Assembly: GCA_023974075.1 (NCBI GenBank)
Contig: CM043785.1
Span: 19,875,169 to 19,939,168, forward strand
Direction: 5' to 3'
Length of the DNA stretch: 64,000 bases
Source: Chaenocephalus aceratus
Taxonomy: Eukaryota > Chordata > Actinopteri > Perciformes > Channichthyidae
Part shown: positions 25,801 through 41,618 of the stretch, piece by piece
Layout: each line of letters opens with the position of its first letter
Position numbering within the stretch: position 1 is the first letter of the stretch
Notes under the pieces: model-generated
The model's input: only the letters and a program-made list of their open reading frames with translations
Database searches by the model: none
Told to the model about the DNA's origin: nothing
Made by a program: the position numbers and the translations under genes

Positions 25801-28800
25801 TCAGTTCCTCCTTCTCCAGACAAAGCAAAGATCTATAATGGTGACTAATCTGTTGAGTAAACACATCTCTCTCTAAATGCAACCTGCTTCTTTCTTTTCT
25901 CCTAAAAGTGTTTCCCGAACTTCTTCTCTCCCCCACCCACTTTGTTCCTCACCATTTGACCTGTGTCATCTTCTCCCACCTGTTTGTTGTCTCCCTGATT
26001 GTATCTCTTCCCTTTTTTCTACCCCCTCCGGTTCCCTATGCTTATCTGATGTGGTAAAGATGTGTTACAGTTTTAAAATGTTCTTTCACTTGTAATATTC
26101 AATTTTTAGTTTTATATATTTGAATCACACTTTCAATGCCTCTGTTTTTCTTGCTTTTATTTTCCTCCCCCATAGTCTGATTCGCCTGTTCTGTGCGTTT
26201 GACATCCCGTCAGATGAAAGGCTGCTGGGTTGTAAATACAAGGTCAGTCCCATTATGCTCCACTGTCATTATCTCCACCTCAGCTTCCGCTGCCACCAGA
26301 GCACATAGCCTGTCATTAGTCACTTAGCTTACTAGCACTGTTAGCTGTTATTTATCATTCCCAGTAGCTTCACCTTCTGTTAGGAAGACTATTTTAGTTT
26401 CACATGCACAAGCCATTGGCTTGCCACAATGGGACAGTCTGCTGACAATGCAAAATGTTTTGATTTTTAGTTCTGTTTGATTTCAACTGATCGTAGGCCA
26501 TTCTAGTCTGTTTCAAGATGGCAATGGCAGTTTGTCTCGTCCACCTCTTTGGTTGACTAAAATATCTCATCGACTTTTAGATGGATTGCAATTCATTTTC
26601 GTACATATATTCATGTTCCCCAGAGGATAAACCCAACTAACTGATTTTTACTCTACTGCCAGAGGTTGACATTTCTTTTTGTCATAGTGAATTGTCTCTA
26701 CTATTATTGGACGGATTGCCATGAGAAATCTTTAATCTTTCAAACACTGGTTCACGATTAAATACCTGCAAGTTAATAACGTGTCCCTCACTGTACTTTG
26801 TGTTTAGTGCATTCTGACCCGCGACACATGGCATACTCTACTTAACGTAATATCAACAGTATTATTGTTTTTAGCATGTTAGCATGCTGACGTGTGCATT
26901 GAATTAAAGGTCCACTTTGTTTACATACAGCCTAACAGATCTTCTGCATGGCTGTAGATAGTGGGTCTTGTTTTTCTAAATCTATCCAAAAAATGTTTTA
27001 ATAAAACATTTTTTAAATGTTGAAAGTAGATATATAGGGTTGTTTGAAAGCATTACAAAAGCAACAGACCATTGTGTTTCTACCTCAGTGTGTGGTGCTA
27101 TACCAATCCAGATTTTGTTTCTGCTTTGCTGTCAGCCTTCTTATAATTTTAAAGTGTCTTAAACATGTTGTTGAGTAAACTCAGAATGACTAGACATCAA
27201 AGCTACAACACTAGCCACAATACAGCACAGATAACAATGCACGGATACACATACAAAAGCATAACGAAGAGACCAAACGGCAGTAGGCAGGTGAGAAACA
27301 GAACAGGTTATCAGAATACGCACATTACAGCATCTATTATCGTACTACCATTATTGGATCAATACTGTCACACCAATACAGTAGGTACATCCTTAAAAAA
27401 CAATATTCTCCAAGAACAAATATTAAGAACTCAAATGTGTCCTTCAGTAACAAATGAGTGACACAAAGAAATGGGTGAGACACTTCAAATGTTTGGAGGA
27501 GCCTGCAGTTATCTTTACCCACAACTTTCTCTCAGTTGCAGATGAGATCACTTTAATGAACATATTCTGTTCAGTGCAAGAAAGTCTATTAGAACTCATC
27601 CAAACAAAAATGATTTAATTTTTTTTATAAATGGAGGAATGACAGTATGTATCATACTTAGGTGTGTAAAACAGTATATAGAGATACTTATAAATCAGAA
27701 TTATATAGGAAGTAATGTTTATAGGTAAGACAGACAGAATGAAAGAAAGATGAGAGTCTATGTAAATTATTGGTATCAAGCCAAACCAGAATAAGTGTTA
27801 TTTTTTCCATATAAGTCCATATTGACAAACATGTTATTTTTATGGCAATGAGAACATGTCAATCAAAACATTTGCTATCTGCAAAAACGTTTAAGCATGA
27901 TTGCACTACAAAAGTTAAAAATAAAGGCCCTCAAAGCTTTTATTTTGAAAGAAAAAATGTCTAGTCTTATTCTGGCCAAGCTTGATTCAGCGACATAACT
28001 CTGGATCTATGGGGGGAGTTGGAGGATCAACAATAACTACACGGAACTAAAGAGGAAGAGTGATGGATGAAGAATGGGGGGACAGAGGACAGTAGGGTCA
28101 GTGTACCTCTGCCAGGTCAGAAAAAAGGACTTGACTTGCGCCTCGCCTCAGAACGTCCCAGTAACTCCGCGCCACAAACTCCTGACTGTCTTTTTTTAGC
28201 ACCTGTAGGAGCGGTCAAGCAGGGCCAGGGTCAGTTCACCTACAACTCAACCACTTTATAAACATCAGCTTCCAATGTTGACTCTATCAAATCTCATATA
28301 CAAACAGATAGATTGATTTATATGTTATCATTACATTACTTATACTGTACATATAGAGCATATTCATGAACAGTGTGTTAAACACCCTATTGAACTACCT
28401 TCTAAGGGAAACTTCATATTGTTCCGTTTTGACAAACCGGAGAGAACAAATAGTAGACTAACTAGTACTAAGGTACTGGAAATGTTTTGCTAACTCTACA
28501 TTGGTGAGTGCTGTTTATTAGAATAATTAGCAAAACACAACTAGTAAAGAGGGAAAATGTGAATGTTTATAATAGTTGTTCTGTCATCACTACAGTTTAG
28601 AGTAGTGATATCCATTTGTAATGTTAGATTTAACAATACATTCACCCTATCAACTGTGATAAGCACCAGGCATAGAAACCCCTGTAATTGTTTCAAACAA
28701 AATAGGAATGAAGGGATGGTCAAATGTAGGTTTATGTAATTAACCTCTAAAGTAATACAAAATTCTCCGACCCAAATTTTTTTCAGATGAGTCGTCTGAA

Positions 28801-31800
28801 CATTTTGCTGTCCCAAACGCCACAAAAAAGAGCTGCTGCCTATCTGAACGTATCCTGCTTTGATAAAAGTCGACCATGCTGCCTATCTCCTGACCACCCA
28901 CCACGCCTGTCTCTCCAGGGACAACGCAGCAGCAGCCATTTTAACATGACCCTGCACTGCTCTTAACTTCACAGTGACAATGCAGCTATCAATCATGACA
29001 CCGACAGAAGGAGGAGGAGTGTGTGTGCGTGCGTGTGTGTGTGCGTGCGTGCGTGTGTGTGTGTGTGTGTAAGAGACATAGAGAGAGAGAGAAAGAAAGA
29101 GTGCTTCTAGTCTGACAAGAGGCCAGTGGCTGGTAGTTTACAGTTACTGGACAGCACACATCCATTCTGACATTTTTGCTGCACTATACTACATCTGCAT
29201 CAATACATGTTCATCACCCTTGGGCTTTAGCAAACATGTCCAGTGGTTATCATCATATCTCTCTGTAGCCTTGAAATGTCCTGCTCTCTATGCGTGTTAA
29301 CAAACCCCCAACAGAGACAGAAACATTGCCAAACAAACAGCACACGTCCCAAAACAGTCTGAAATGGACAGTGTCTGATTGTGTTTAAAGCTTTAGAGTG
29401 CCTCAAGTCATTTAAATCACATCACTCTCTTTTTGCAAGAGTTCATCTCTCCTGACCCTGTAAATCTATTACTCCTTCACAGCCATCCCCTCTCCATTCA
29501 TTCCACCCTCTGCCATCGTCCCCCGATCAATCAGCCAGCTGACCTGACAGATGGATGCTCTTGAAGGAAGTCTCTCTCTATCCCGCTTATTCTTTCTTTT
29601 CATTCATCCTTTCAACTGTCTACTGTGTTCGTTTGACTGACAACAGAGGATCAGGTGGACCGGGTCAGGGTTAGGCGTTTTTCAAAGACCAGGTCAGGAC
29701 ACAAAAGTGGGTGACAGAGGCATTAAACCAAGTCCTCTAAGTATCCCAATATAATTGACATATACACCTTACAAACGTACCAAAGTCCCCGGAATGAAAG
29801 GGTGAATTTGACTTGACAATTTACTTGACACTCTATTGGACAGAGGCAGCAGTGCTTCCTCGCTGAGCTTTGGATGAGAAGGTCTATACCACTCTTGAGT
29901 TTGAATAGTAAATATGAAGCTAGAATCAGGTGACGGTTAGCTAAGCATAAAGAATGTAAGCGGGGGAAACAGCTAGCCTAGCTCGGTTTGAAGTTAAAAG
30001 AGAAGCCTACTGATAGGCACAGGGACTCTCTGCAGTATCTTTGTCACCGTAAGTTTGCCAGGCAACCAGAAGAGAGGTCCCAAGAAATAGTCTTACGCAC
30101 AACCCCTATTAAAACCACAACACACAGTGCACATAGGTGTAATTACAGGTGTTGGTAGGCCGATTCCAGTACCTGAAATGTTTCATTGGACTAGGCTAGC
30201 TGTTTCCCCCTAGCTTGCTTCCAGTCTTAACGCTTAGCTAAAGCTAACAGGCAGTTTGCTTTAGCCATATCATTTATAGATTTAAGAGTGGTATTGATCT
30301 GCTGACCTCACTATTGGCAAAAAAAGTGCAAAAAAGCGCAAAAAAAACTATTAATTATTTACGTAATTATTCACAATATTGCCCAATGCAAATTAGGTTG
30401 ATTGATTGAGACATTTACCCAAAAATAAGGTCAAAGAAATTATAAATGTTTTGATTAGTAAGATGTTATGCAGAAAACATATGTCCAACATGACCACTTA
30501 TTATTTTATCACCACAATGTTTAAGTCCCATATGTGGTTTATTTAAAAAAAATTACGTTTTCTGCCTTCTTTTACAAATGAAACAAAGTATTATGTCGCA
30601 ATTTAGCTAACAGAAACAGCTAGCTGTCTGTTCCTCTGTTTATCCTTCCATCCATTTCTTAAACCATCAAAAGACGAGCAGAAGAGAGACTAAGGGGTTA
30701 TGGTTTTGGATACATACGCTGTTCATGGGGGCAACCTGATATCCATAGAGCTGCATACTCTAGCACACAGAGAGGGACACGAGAAAGAGGAGCACAGAGC
30801 ATGCAGCCAGAGAGGAGGAGGAGGGAGGAAGAGAGAAGGTAAAATACATGTAGTACATGCAGAGAGGCTGTGGATACGCTCTTCAAAGGGATGTGTCATT
30901 TTCAAACACATCCGTGATCACATTTTAGAACAACACACACTTTGCATTACAAACACTGTTTGAAGCCCATCCAACACTTGGTTTGGGAGTAAAATACAAT
31001 ATATATTTGTACAGTTACAGTAAAAAAAAATATATTATTCCATATTTAGGTCGGCAACCTTGAGAGCCTTGAAAGGAGCCTATATAAATAAAATGTATTA
31101 CTGTTATTATATATTGGGTTGGCAGATATTTGACATTTCTGTACAAAACTATCACTTTTAAAAAGCAGCACTATTATATTTTTGTATTTAGATGTTATAG
31201 CACATATTTTGTATAGTATTTTATATATTCTGTACAGTTGTTTATTACTCTTTTGTATATATATATATATATATGTTCCTTGTACATTTCTGGTAGTATT
31301 GTGTCATGTTTTATTGTATTCCATTTTTCCATTCCACATTTTTACGATACACAATACTTTTTTTAAATAATATATGTGGTTAATTATTATTGAAGTCTCT
31401 CACTATGTTAATGTTATGCACCAATACACATTAATGTATGTGAAAACCTTCTTGGCAATAAACTAGATTGGATATTCTGATATTGGCATATCTAGATATT
31501 AGCTGACATATTGTCATTTGGCTCTAATTCAGCATGAAGGTTTTTCAAGCCTGCAGCTATAATGATAACAAAACATTGTTCAGTGTAGTAAAACATAGTG
31601 ACCTCTGTTGTTCAAAAACAATCACAGAAGTGTCAAAAAAGACACATTCTTTTAAGAGTTATCCCATATAACAAGTTCACAGTAAAACAGAGGAGATACC
31701 ACACTGTCAAAACAGTCTCTATAAGGGAGCATGCACTCAAACATGATTACATGAAGGGTTTATCTAACTGTAATACTTGCTTAAATATAGATGACACAAA

Positions 31801-33047
31801 ACTTGGATGATGATCTGTCATTTTCAATACATCCATAAGACACAGCATTTGTTTTACATTAAGAAACCGAGAGGTGATGGATGCATTAAAATGCCATTTT
31901 AAAAGGGAAGGAACTTACAGTAATGTGTTATTTTTATATTTTAACTGGTCCATTAACCAGAAGTGAAATAGCAGCATCACTGACGTCCATAGTATTAATG
32001 TTTTCTTCACAATTGGAGCGATTAGTGAAATAAGTTCATCTAACTCTCCTCACACACAAACACACACTTGTCCCAGGTTACCAACTTTCTTACCAGCTGT
32101 GCCGACTTCTCCGCATCTCCTTTCCTCCCTCTTTTTTCATTTTTTTTCCGGAAGATCTCCTGAAGCTATAATGAGAGAAAGCTCTGTTTGAAGCTTTGAA
32201 ATGATCATATGCACACAAATTCAATGAGTGCACAGGTTGAAGTTAAATAATTGTTTTCATACTGGTCTATGATATGATTCAAGTATGGGCCTTTTGACAA
32301 CTTGATTAAGAGATTGTTTGTCTCTAGTTTGACATTTAAAGGGATTTATGGTCACATATTGTCTACTCAAAGTTGAATCAATACTGAAACGCTTGATGCA
32401 GAGAACTTCAGTTGTGTTACTAGTAATAGTTAATTCATCACTATTCCCTTTGATTGACTACAGATGTCAATTTTCAGCAGAAAGATCAGAGCTTATCATC
32501 AAACACTAATTTGTTAAGGTATACTCCCACAAGATCATCAGCCATTACCATCCCACTCCCAGCAGCCTCCACAGGGATTATGATCACTTCCTGCCTGCAG
32601 CAGTGTTTTCAGTTGAAAAATCTGTTGGTCCAATCCCACAGGGAAAGTGAGACACATGCAGCCATCTAGGTTTAATTCTAAAGAAATAATTTTACTCAAA
32701 TGCTCTATAGATTATCCGTTGAAAAGTAAAATGGAAATCAGCTTTAAATGCTGTGAGTGTAACAAATAGCTTCAGGCCTTTGGGATTCAAGGTTCATAAA
32801 AACATGATCGTCCATCCCTGTTTCACTTTCATATCTATGATATCATAGCATTGCCCATCTGTGTCAGGAGTGATGTTAAAAATAACATTAATTCAGTCAT
32901 TGGGTGGATTTTCCTCCCAGTATCCGAGACTCACCACCAAGAACTCCCTCTTGTCCACCATCTGGTTGCCGTCTGCATCAAACATATTGAAAGCAATCTT
33001 AAAGCCAGCATGGGCTCTGGAGAACAGAAAGGAGAGAACATAGGGTG

Positions 33048-33102
<55 letters not shown>

Positions 33103-34059
33103 TTAAGCAATTATAAATCCAGAAATAGCATGGGAAAGAAGTGGTATACAGGCTATACAGGGGGAGGTGGGGCATGTGCATACATATATATGGACTTTAA
33201 GATATAGTTAATATGTATTTATTTATTTATTGAACAATTCGATTACTTTTAAAGGGGACCTATCATGCAAAATGCACTTTTGTACGTCTTTTATACATGA
33301 ATATGTGTCACCGATGTGTCAGGGAAACTCACCAAGTGTCAGAAAACACAACCCTCTCTCTTTTCCTCCACACCCAAATCTCTAAAAACGGGGCTGCAAC
33401 GGATCTGATACAGACTGATACAGATTTGAAATTGTTCCGACGTCAGAAACGGGGAGCTCCGCCTATATGGGCAACTCCCCACCTATCAGGGGAATGAGAG
33501 GTTGCAGTTGGCATGGTAACAGCATCGTGCCTCGCCCCCCTCCTTTGCAGGGGGGCGTTGGTCAGCTGCAGCTCATTTGCCACAGAATCAGCCCTTGTGA
33601 AGACAGGGCTGGAATAGAGGCAAATAGAGCAAAATGAGGCATGGCTAAAATGCATGATCTGTTTGGTATTTTGAAAAAAAAAAAATGTTTATATAGGTAT
33701 GGCCCTAAAATATATTATTAAAATATTGCATGATAGGTCCACTTTATGTTGTTTCTCCTTCTCCGTGTCTCTCTCTTAATTTCCTTCTTACCCCAAGGGA
33801 GAAAAAAAACATTTATTATCATTATGGTAGCAACAGGTCTCCCAAAATAAGCACAGCATACTGCTAGAGTAAAATCAGAAGGCAGAAGATGAGAAGAGGA
33901 TTGTAAAGAGACTGACAAGACTCACTTGTCAGGATGCAGAGCAGGAACAGGTACTCTGTGTATGAGACGACGCCATGGTAATGAGACCAAGACAGAGAGA
34001 GTTAAAGGAAAGGTCACATTCAACCCACACAATGTTTACCGATGTTCAAAGATCAGACA

Positions 34060-34096
<37 letters not shown>

Positions 34097-34098
34097 CA

Positions 34099-34129
<31 letters not shown>

Positions 34130-34180
34130 CCCACCACACACACACACAACACCACACACACACACACCCACACACACACA

Positions 34181-34256
<76 letters not shown>

Positions 34257-34594
34257 CACACACACAATCCCCCCCTTTCATGAGATAGTATCTTGGAGCT
34301 GAGCTGCCAACAGCATTTGACCACACAGCGTTTCTTTTTCCACACCCCAAGTGTCCAAAGTAAAGAAACTGGTTGGTGGGGGGGGGGGGGGTGTGTGTAC
34401 ATGTGTATGTGTCTGTGTTTGGATAAGCAAAGTGAAAAATGTCTCAGGAGGTGATTCCTTTCTTGCCTCAGGCCCATTTAGGAATCTGTGTAGCTCTGTC
34501 TCATCTCTCTCTCGATTTTTCGCTTTTTCTGTCTGATGGCTTCAGATAGTTCAGGGTGACTCGCTTGAGTGTTACGGAGACTGCTTTCTCGTGT

Positions 34595-34639
<45 letters not shown>

Positions 34640-35534
34640 TGTGTGTGTTTCAGTGAACATGACACCAATGAAAACTAGTGTGAGCCTAGGTTTTCCTGAT
34701 GCCCGACCTGCTTTGTGTAGAGGAGCTGGTTTGGAACTGAATTCTCTTTTCCTCATGTAGCCTGAGCTGTGTAAATACAGGAGATACACTCTGAAAGTGC
34801 TCGGGTTTCTCAAATACATTCTGCGGTTTGTGCTCACAGACTTTCAGGGAAATGTTGTTACTAATCCTCATTAGGAGAAAAACCTCTCCATCAAAGTCAA
34901 TGATCAGTGTAAACTAAAATGAATGTAGGTGATAACACTATGTTTGCTATTTGTATATTTAAATTACATTATTTATTCAATTCACTGATTATTTATTCTA
35001 TTTAGAAAAGTCTGCTTATAATTACTATGCATAGTAAATACAAAAATATATATGTTTACCTTCTATTAAATAGCACATTTTTTTATAAAAGTATTCTGTA
35101 AGGGATCACTGTCATACTGACATTTCCATATGACAGGAGCACTGACTTATGATCACTCAATAAAATGTATCCTTTGCGTATACTTTATATGCTTTTGAAC
35201 TGGTGATAGGGTTAGAAAATCTTAAACATCCATCTTGGTCCACATTAGTGTTGACATCAAGTGTAAACCAAATCTATTACTGTAACATAAAAGTGGTCAA
35301 TCTGATCTCACTGAGAAACAACAGTGGACCAGTCTCCTGTAGCTTTCAGCTGACTACTTCTAGCAGTTTAACAGGTACACCTCAGTCCAGGACACCTTTC
35401 ATAAAGCAGAGACGTTCCTATCAAGCAAAATACCCTCACAATTGACACTGAAATAACTTTTAAATGTAATATTCATACAAAGTAAAACAAAAATAGCTGT
35501 TGAACATTCTTTTCAACAAGCTACACACAGACCA

Positions 35535-35565
<31 letters not shown>

Positions 35566-35602
35566 CACACCACACCACACACACACCACACACACACTAA
35601 GA

Positions 35603-35640
<38 letters not shown>

Positions 35641-37750
35641 TATAAATATGTACTCTTTTCATCAGTAAGGAACATGTGTGTTAAGAGTTGGAGGCCAGCC
35701 TCTCAAAAAATCATTCAATGATCTCAGCTCCTCTTCGCATTGTGTGACTAAGCAAACAGTCTTGTTTATATTCAAAAAACGTTCACAAGATTTTCTGTTG
35801 ACTGGGATCAGCTGATTCTCAACACTATTTGGTTTGTCGGTATCTGGGAAGTCCTTAGACTTCAACAAGCAGTGTCATTTTATTGTATTATTATTTTAAA
35901 ATTGGTTTTGGGATGCAATGTCTTATACACTGTAAAACCAGGAGAAAACCAGTTATTTTTCCAAGCTACATTCCTGTATTTCACCTTGTATACAGATGTG
36001 TAGGTTATATTCGTATAACCTACATATATATATATATATATATATATTTGTATGAGAAAAGAGCATGTGGCTTCCCAAATCCCTATCCCCTCCAGGCTCC
36101 ATGATGCAGAGCCAGTCACTGCTTTACCCCCAAAGCAACAATGTGGTGCATGAAACAGCAGGCTGGTTCCCTGTGGAGAACAACATGCTGGAGCGGCAGA
36201 CAGAGGCAGAGGCACTCCAACCATTATGGGAAGAGACACAGTCAAGATGCACGAGGAAATCTGAAATATTCACATGGACTCTAAAATGTAGTGCATAACT
36301 GTGTATGCCATTTTTCCATCTGTATGTGCGTACTTTGAATACAATTTTTGAAAAGTGTTTTCAGCACTGAAGTGTCATTTTTGAGTCTAAGAAATACGTG
36401 TCAGTAAGCTAAAGGGAACCTGCAGCAAAATCAGAAATGATATAAGTGTTTTCAGTTGACACTAACCAATCTCAAACACCTGTGTAAAATACTTGGCTTT
36501 TTCTTCCTTCAAATATCACTTCTTTCACTCATGCACCTTAAAACATTTTTTAAACATTTCTTAAAATGAATGTTTATTTCATTTATTTCCTAACTGTCAC
36601 TACTGGATTTTTAAAAGGTGGCATAATAAATACAGGAAGCAGGCTTTTAGGGTTGGGAGTATGTGTGAGGAGTTGCAGGTTTTTAAGAGAGAAAAGTGAG
36701 AAACCAGCCATCAAGACAACGACAGGCAGCACAAACTGAATATTAGCCTACAGTCATCATCCACACTTATCTTACTGAGCCTCTAAGGTTGGAAATGGTA
36801 ACTTTGGTAACAGTCTTATTCCATCACCCATCTTCAATCTTCAAGTTTTGTGATGCCAAATTTGACCAGTGGTGTAAAGTGGGGCACACTCACACAAAGA
36901 CAAGCCACTACAATATAATATATGTTCATGAATCTTCGTTATGAATGTACAAAGACGAGAAGCAAAAGACTGGAGTGAAACAACTGCGAGATGTTGGTGA
37001 GCTAAAAGCGTCTCAATTTAAGATTCAGGGAATTCAAACGGATACAGTGCTGAAGACGGGAGCCAAAAACTACCTAAACATTTGAAATAAAGGCTTTTCT
37101 AGTAATCTTAGTTGTTAAGTTAATTTACCTCTAATAAATAATAATCAGACCCTTAAGACTTGAGAGTGTCATCTTTATATACATGTTCACTCCCTGCTCT
37201 GCATGTGTCTTTCTTGTTAATGTTCTATTCCCTGCTGTCCTTACTTCCTCTCGCATCTCCTTTTTCATTTCTGCTTTTTCTCCAGTTTTCTGTTTTTAAG
37301 AAAAGGACGAGGGCAATGCTTCTGGTTATTGGTCCTTGAAGTCTAAATGTAGAACACACTCACAACCCATTAGTTGCATGGTACATTATCACGGTAGATG
37401 AAGATAGGGTATGTTATATTTAGCATCTCCGTGTGTGTGTGTAATTATCACTATGGGGACTCACTCCCGGACTGTACGATTCCTCTTTTACACACTCCTA
37501 AATCAAATACTTAAATTAGATCTCTCCCTCTATCTGTCTTTGGTGCTGTTTAATTATTCTGTGTCCATATTCAATGAAGAGAAGAGAACAAGAGGAGAAA
37601 CAGAGAGGAGATTTATTTTTAGATTTTTCAGCAGGTTGTTTGGCTGTAAGGAAGGACAGCATGGTTTCAACCCCGGATTAGAGACACCTACAGTGAAACA
37701 CACACCCACACACACACACACCTACAGTGACACACAAACACCTACAGTGA

Positions 37751-37817
<67 letters not shown>

Positions 37818-40800
37818 ATTTAGTCACACATCGGCAGGTAAGCCCTGGTATTCATGAAAATCTACAGAAAATGGTGTACCATTTATACAATGTTTCTTAC
37901 TGACAAAAGGCAATATTTGACCTGTATATATAAGTTATAGCAAAATCAGCATAATGTGTATATTTAATTTAATGCAATAGTAACTATAATAGCGACAAAA
38001 CTCCACAACCTAATACATAGACATTTACTGACCTTGTTATTATCTGACCTCTCTGATAGCAAGTACATTAGTGTTATTTAAGAGTGTGTGTGTGTGTGTG
38101 CGCGTGCGTGCGTGCGTGCGTGGCGTGTGTGTGTGTGTGTGTGTGTGTGCTCTCTCTCTTACCTCGTTCTCTCAGGTTGCGGAACAGTTTGGAGGATCCT
38201 CTCCATACTGGGGGAGTTTTCTACCAACATCTTCTCCAGCTCCTGACAAATGCACAGAAACAAACACATATATGTCAATTAACTCAAAACCTACACCTTC
38301 AAGCTTCAAACAATGACATTTGCATTGACAGAGACAGTGGGTATCATGCAAGGGTTCACAATAAAACAATCAAGTGAAAAAGTAACAAAGAAAAATGTAA
38401 AAAACAAGAAAAGTTTTTTAAGATTTAAAAATTGTGTTTTCTCTTTCATATTTTTGAAAACATGAGCTGCCAACATTCATTGGATGTAAATAGGTCACTG
38501 GTAGAACAATGGAGCAATGTTTGATCAGCAGGTTCCTGTTTTGCATGTATCTCGTGCTCTACTAGAATGACCCCTTGGGTAACACGATACATAGTGGTGC
38601 CTACTGCAGAGAGCAGAAATGCAAATGTATAATATTTGCAAGAAACGCTTTCCACTGATAAACAACTGGTAGTTGTAAGGCTCAGAGAAGACGGGGGAAA
38701 GTAGACGATCTAACAATGAGTTTTGAGCAAGGAAACAAATGAAACACATGTGTTGTGCCTCATACTGTAATAGACACGACGGTCTTGGTAAAAAGACTCC
38801 AAATGCAACATAACCAAACACAGGGTACCTTTAAGATGGTAAGAGAAAAGGATGTCCTGTAGTTCTACAATATTTCAAGAAACATATAATTAACAAGTCA
38901 GTTATTAATAAGTTAACTATGGTTTGTCCAACTGATGTTAATACAATTGCACTACAGAAGTCACCTGATTGGTGCCAATTGAATGGAACAATTGCTATAT
39001 TTACATATGACTATTTTTCCATGTACATTTGTTATGTTAAATTATAGTGGAGAATTTACACAGATTCAAATGTTCAAAGGTGAAGGGGTCAGGATACTTT
39101 CTGCAGCCGCTATATATCACTCTTTAAACACCTGGACTGATTTTCATAGTCTTAACTCTTACCCACATAAGTGACCAGTATATATAGGACATATATCGTT
39201 TACATGTGGCGGCCGCTAAAATCTTCCTTCACATGTTTTTATTTCCTTGCATAATGCGACAATGAAACCAATAATGATGTGCAATCATGCAAAAATGCTA
39301 ACAGATTCTGTCTCTGAAACAATCCTGGCAAAATCTGTATTTTGACTGCAGTGTGGCAACAGATGTAACATGCAGCAGCAGCAGCAGCAGGAACAAGCAT
39401 CAGGAGTGTGTGTCCCACCTGTTTTGGCCAGGGACCTCCAGGGCCTCTTGTCTGCCAGGGAACGAGACAAAAGAGGAGAGAAGAAGAAGGGAAAGAGGAG
39501 AAGAGAGTTTGGGTGGGCTTGGTTAGATAGCATCTGTATGATCTAGAAATGGGTCTTAATGTGCCCGGTAACAGTCACAACACACACACACCACCAACAG
39601 GCACAGACACACTCACTGTATATACACTGTCATCATCACAGGCCCATTTGTACCGTCTAAAGTGCCCCGTGCTTGTCTTTGTAGTACGTGGAATGTCCCC
39701 GTAAAAGCACATACTACTTTTGTTCTGTTTTATACAACAAAGTTCATCTAATTCAACTTCAAAGGGGGCATTAGAGGATGTCGGCTGCTGAGAGGGTATG
39801 TGCGGCTGTATCGTATGTCAGTGAGCCTGGCTGGATGTAAACACGCACATACAGGTGCACAGTTTTGCACGCAATACAATCACATGCGCGCTGAAGGAAG
39901 GAATGCTAGCTCTTTTGGAAGTTTTGGTTTTGATCATCTCAACTTGTGAGGGCATTTTTAAAGCAGTTGTCACAGAGTAAAAAGATAAGTTAAGTGTCTG
40001 GTTTAGATATTTACTGGAGAAAGAGCCAATATGAGCAAATGGAATGTGGACAAGTAGAGTGTGTGTGAGTGTGTCTGTGGGAGTCGGTGTGCGTGCGTGC
40101 GTGTGTGTGTGTGTGACTAACATTAACCTCAGACTAAACATTAGCTGTAAAGCCATCTGCTTTGAGGCTGGCTGGCCAGGGCTAATCTGTTAGGACTGGC
40201 AGCAGGCTGACAGAAACAGCAATGACGTGTTTAAACCAACTAAAGGGTTTTTAAACTTTCTGTAAAAAATGATCTATTTTTACACCTGGCACTAGCATCC
40301 ATATTGGGAGATACATTTTGGATCAGATGTGTCCATCAGCAAACTAAAAACACATTATTATGTTTGATTTGGTCGGTTATCAAAAGCATATAAAGATATA
40401 AAACCTTTTTGAGGGAAACTACAAAAAGTTTCCCTCAAAACCTTTTGAGGTCCCTCTTCGCCACCCACCGCCCCTAAGGGGCACCGGACCCTTAGGAGCG
40501 GTGGTGGCGAAGTCCATAGGGACTTGGCTTGGCAACTGGAAGGTCCCCAGTTCAAGTTCCGGCAAGACCAAGTGCTACCGAGGTGTCCCTGAGCAAGGCA
40601 CCGTTCCCCACACTGCTCCCCGGGCGCTGTTCAAAATGGCAGCACACTGCTCCTAACACTAGGATGGGTCAAATGCAGAGAAACAATTTCCCCATGAGGG
40701 ATTAATAAAAGTCCATCTTAATCTTAATCTTAAATGTAGTTTCCCTCAAAGCCAAAACATTTTTTAAAGTTCAAAAACACTTTGGACCATGAAAGCAAGG

Positions 40801-41545
40801 TCTCTACACAATATATAAAAGCTACAATAATCTACTCTAGGTGGATAGGAACCCACATTATTATGTCCCATGTACAGTGTTGAACCGGGTGAAAAAGTGT
40901 ATTCGAAACATACTTTTGGGTTCGCTCATGGTGACCGACTCGATGAAGTTCTGAGGAGTCATTGTAAAGCTGCCCATCGTACTCCACAGAGCTGAACATG
41001 CGGAAGCGATGCTCATGGGACGACATGTACACGTCTCCTTCCTCAAAGTCAAACGGACGTGCCTGCAGACATAAAAACAAAACAAAACGCAGAGCAAAAT
41101 ATGAATCTATAAATAAAATATTATTAAGAATCTTTTTCTTTCTTTTTTTAAAGAGTCAAAGAGAATGCATAATCAGAACAAAATAACAGTTAACAGAAGG
41201 ACACAAAATAGTCAAAGTAGTGCATTTTAGTGAGTGATGTTAAAGTATAGGCATTACCAAAGGTACATGTCATAATGTACTTTAAGTATTTTACCAGCAG
41301 GCTTCCCCATCTAGTAAGAGGGAACTCTGACGCACAGACAGCAGCATCTAAACTGTCCGTGCCTCTTCACTGCTTTTGAATTTCTTTAATGAGGAGATCC
41401 ATCTATTCTTGGCCTCAACTTTTCAACTTGCACCTCTGGTGCAGTACAATACAGGAAAAATGGGTGCACGAACACACATACACACACAAATACTTTGTCA
41501 CTACTTTCTACTTGATTAGCATCTCTCCCTCTCTCTCTCTCTCCC

Positions 41546-41618
<73 letters not shown>

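Larger units (their letters stand above)
38243..40914. other. micu3 introns 2 and 3, mostly unrecognised
   Basis: Intron DNA on both sides of the 33-bp exon 3, with a short GCA run at 39373-39390 beside it and the SINE at 40440-40737. Confidence 0.45.

Noticed and set aside
34036..34477. Long ORFs of His/Thr or Cys/Val repeats in CA/TG tracts (also 12896-13267, 59268-59585, 60002-60279)
   Set aside because: They are translations of dinucleotide repeats in several frames and on both strands, with no domain or splice context.
40498..40570. A functional tRNA gene
   Set aside because: A and B box-like words are present but the cloverleaf is not complete and the SINE body and tail follow directly.
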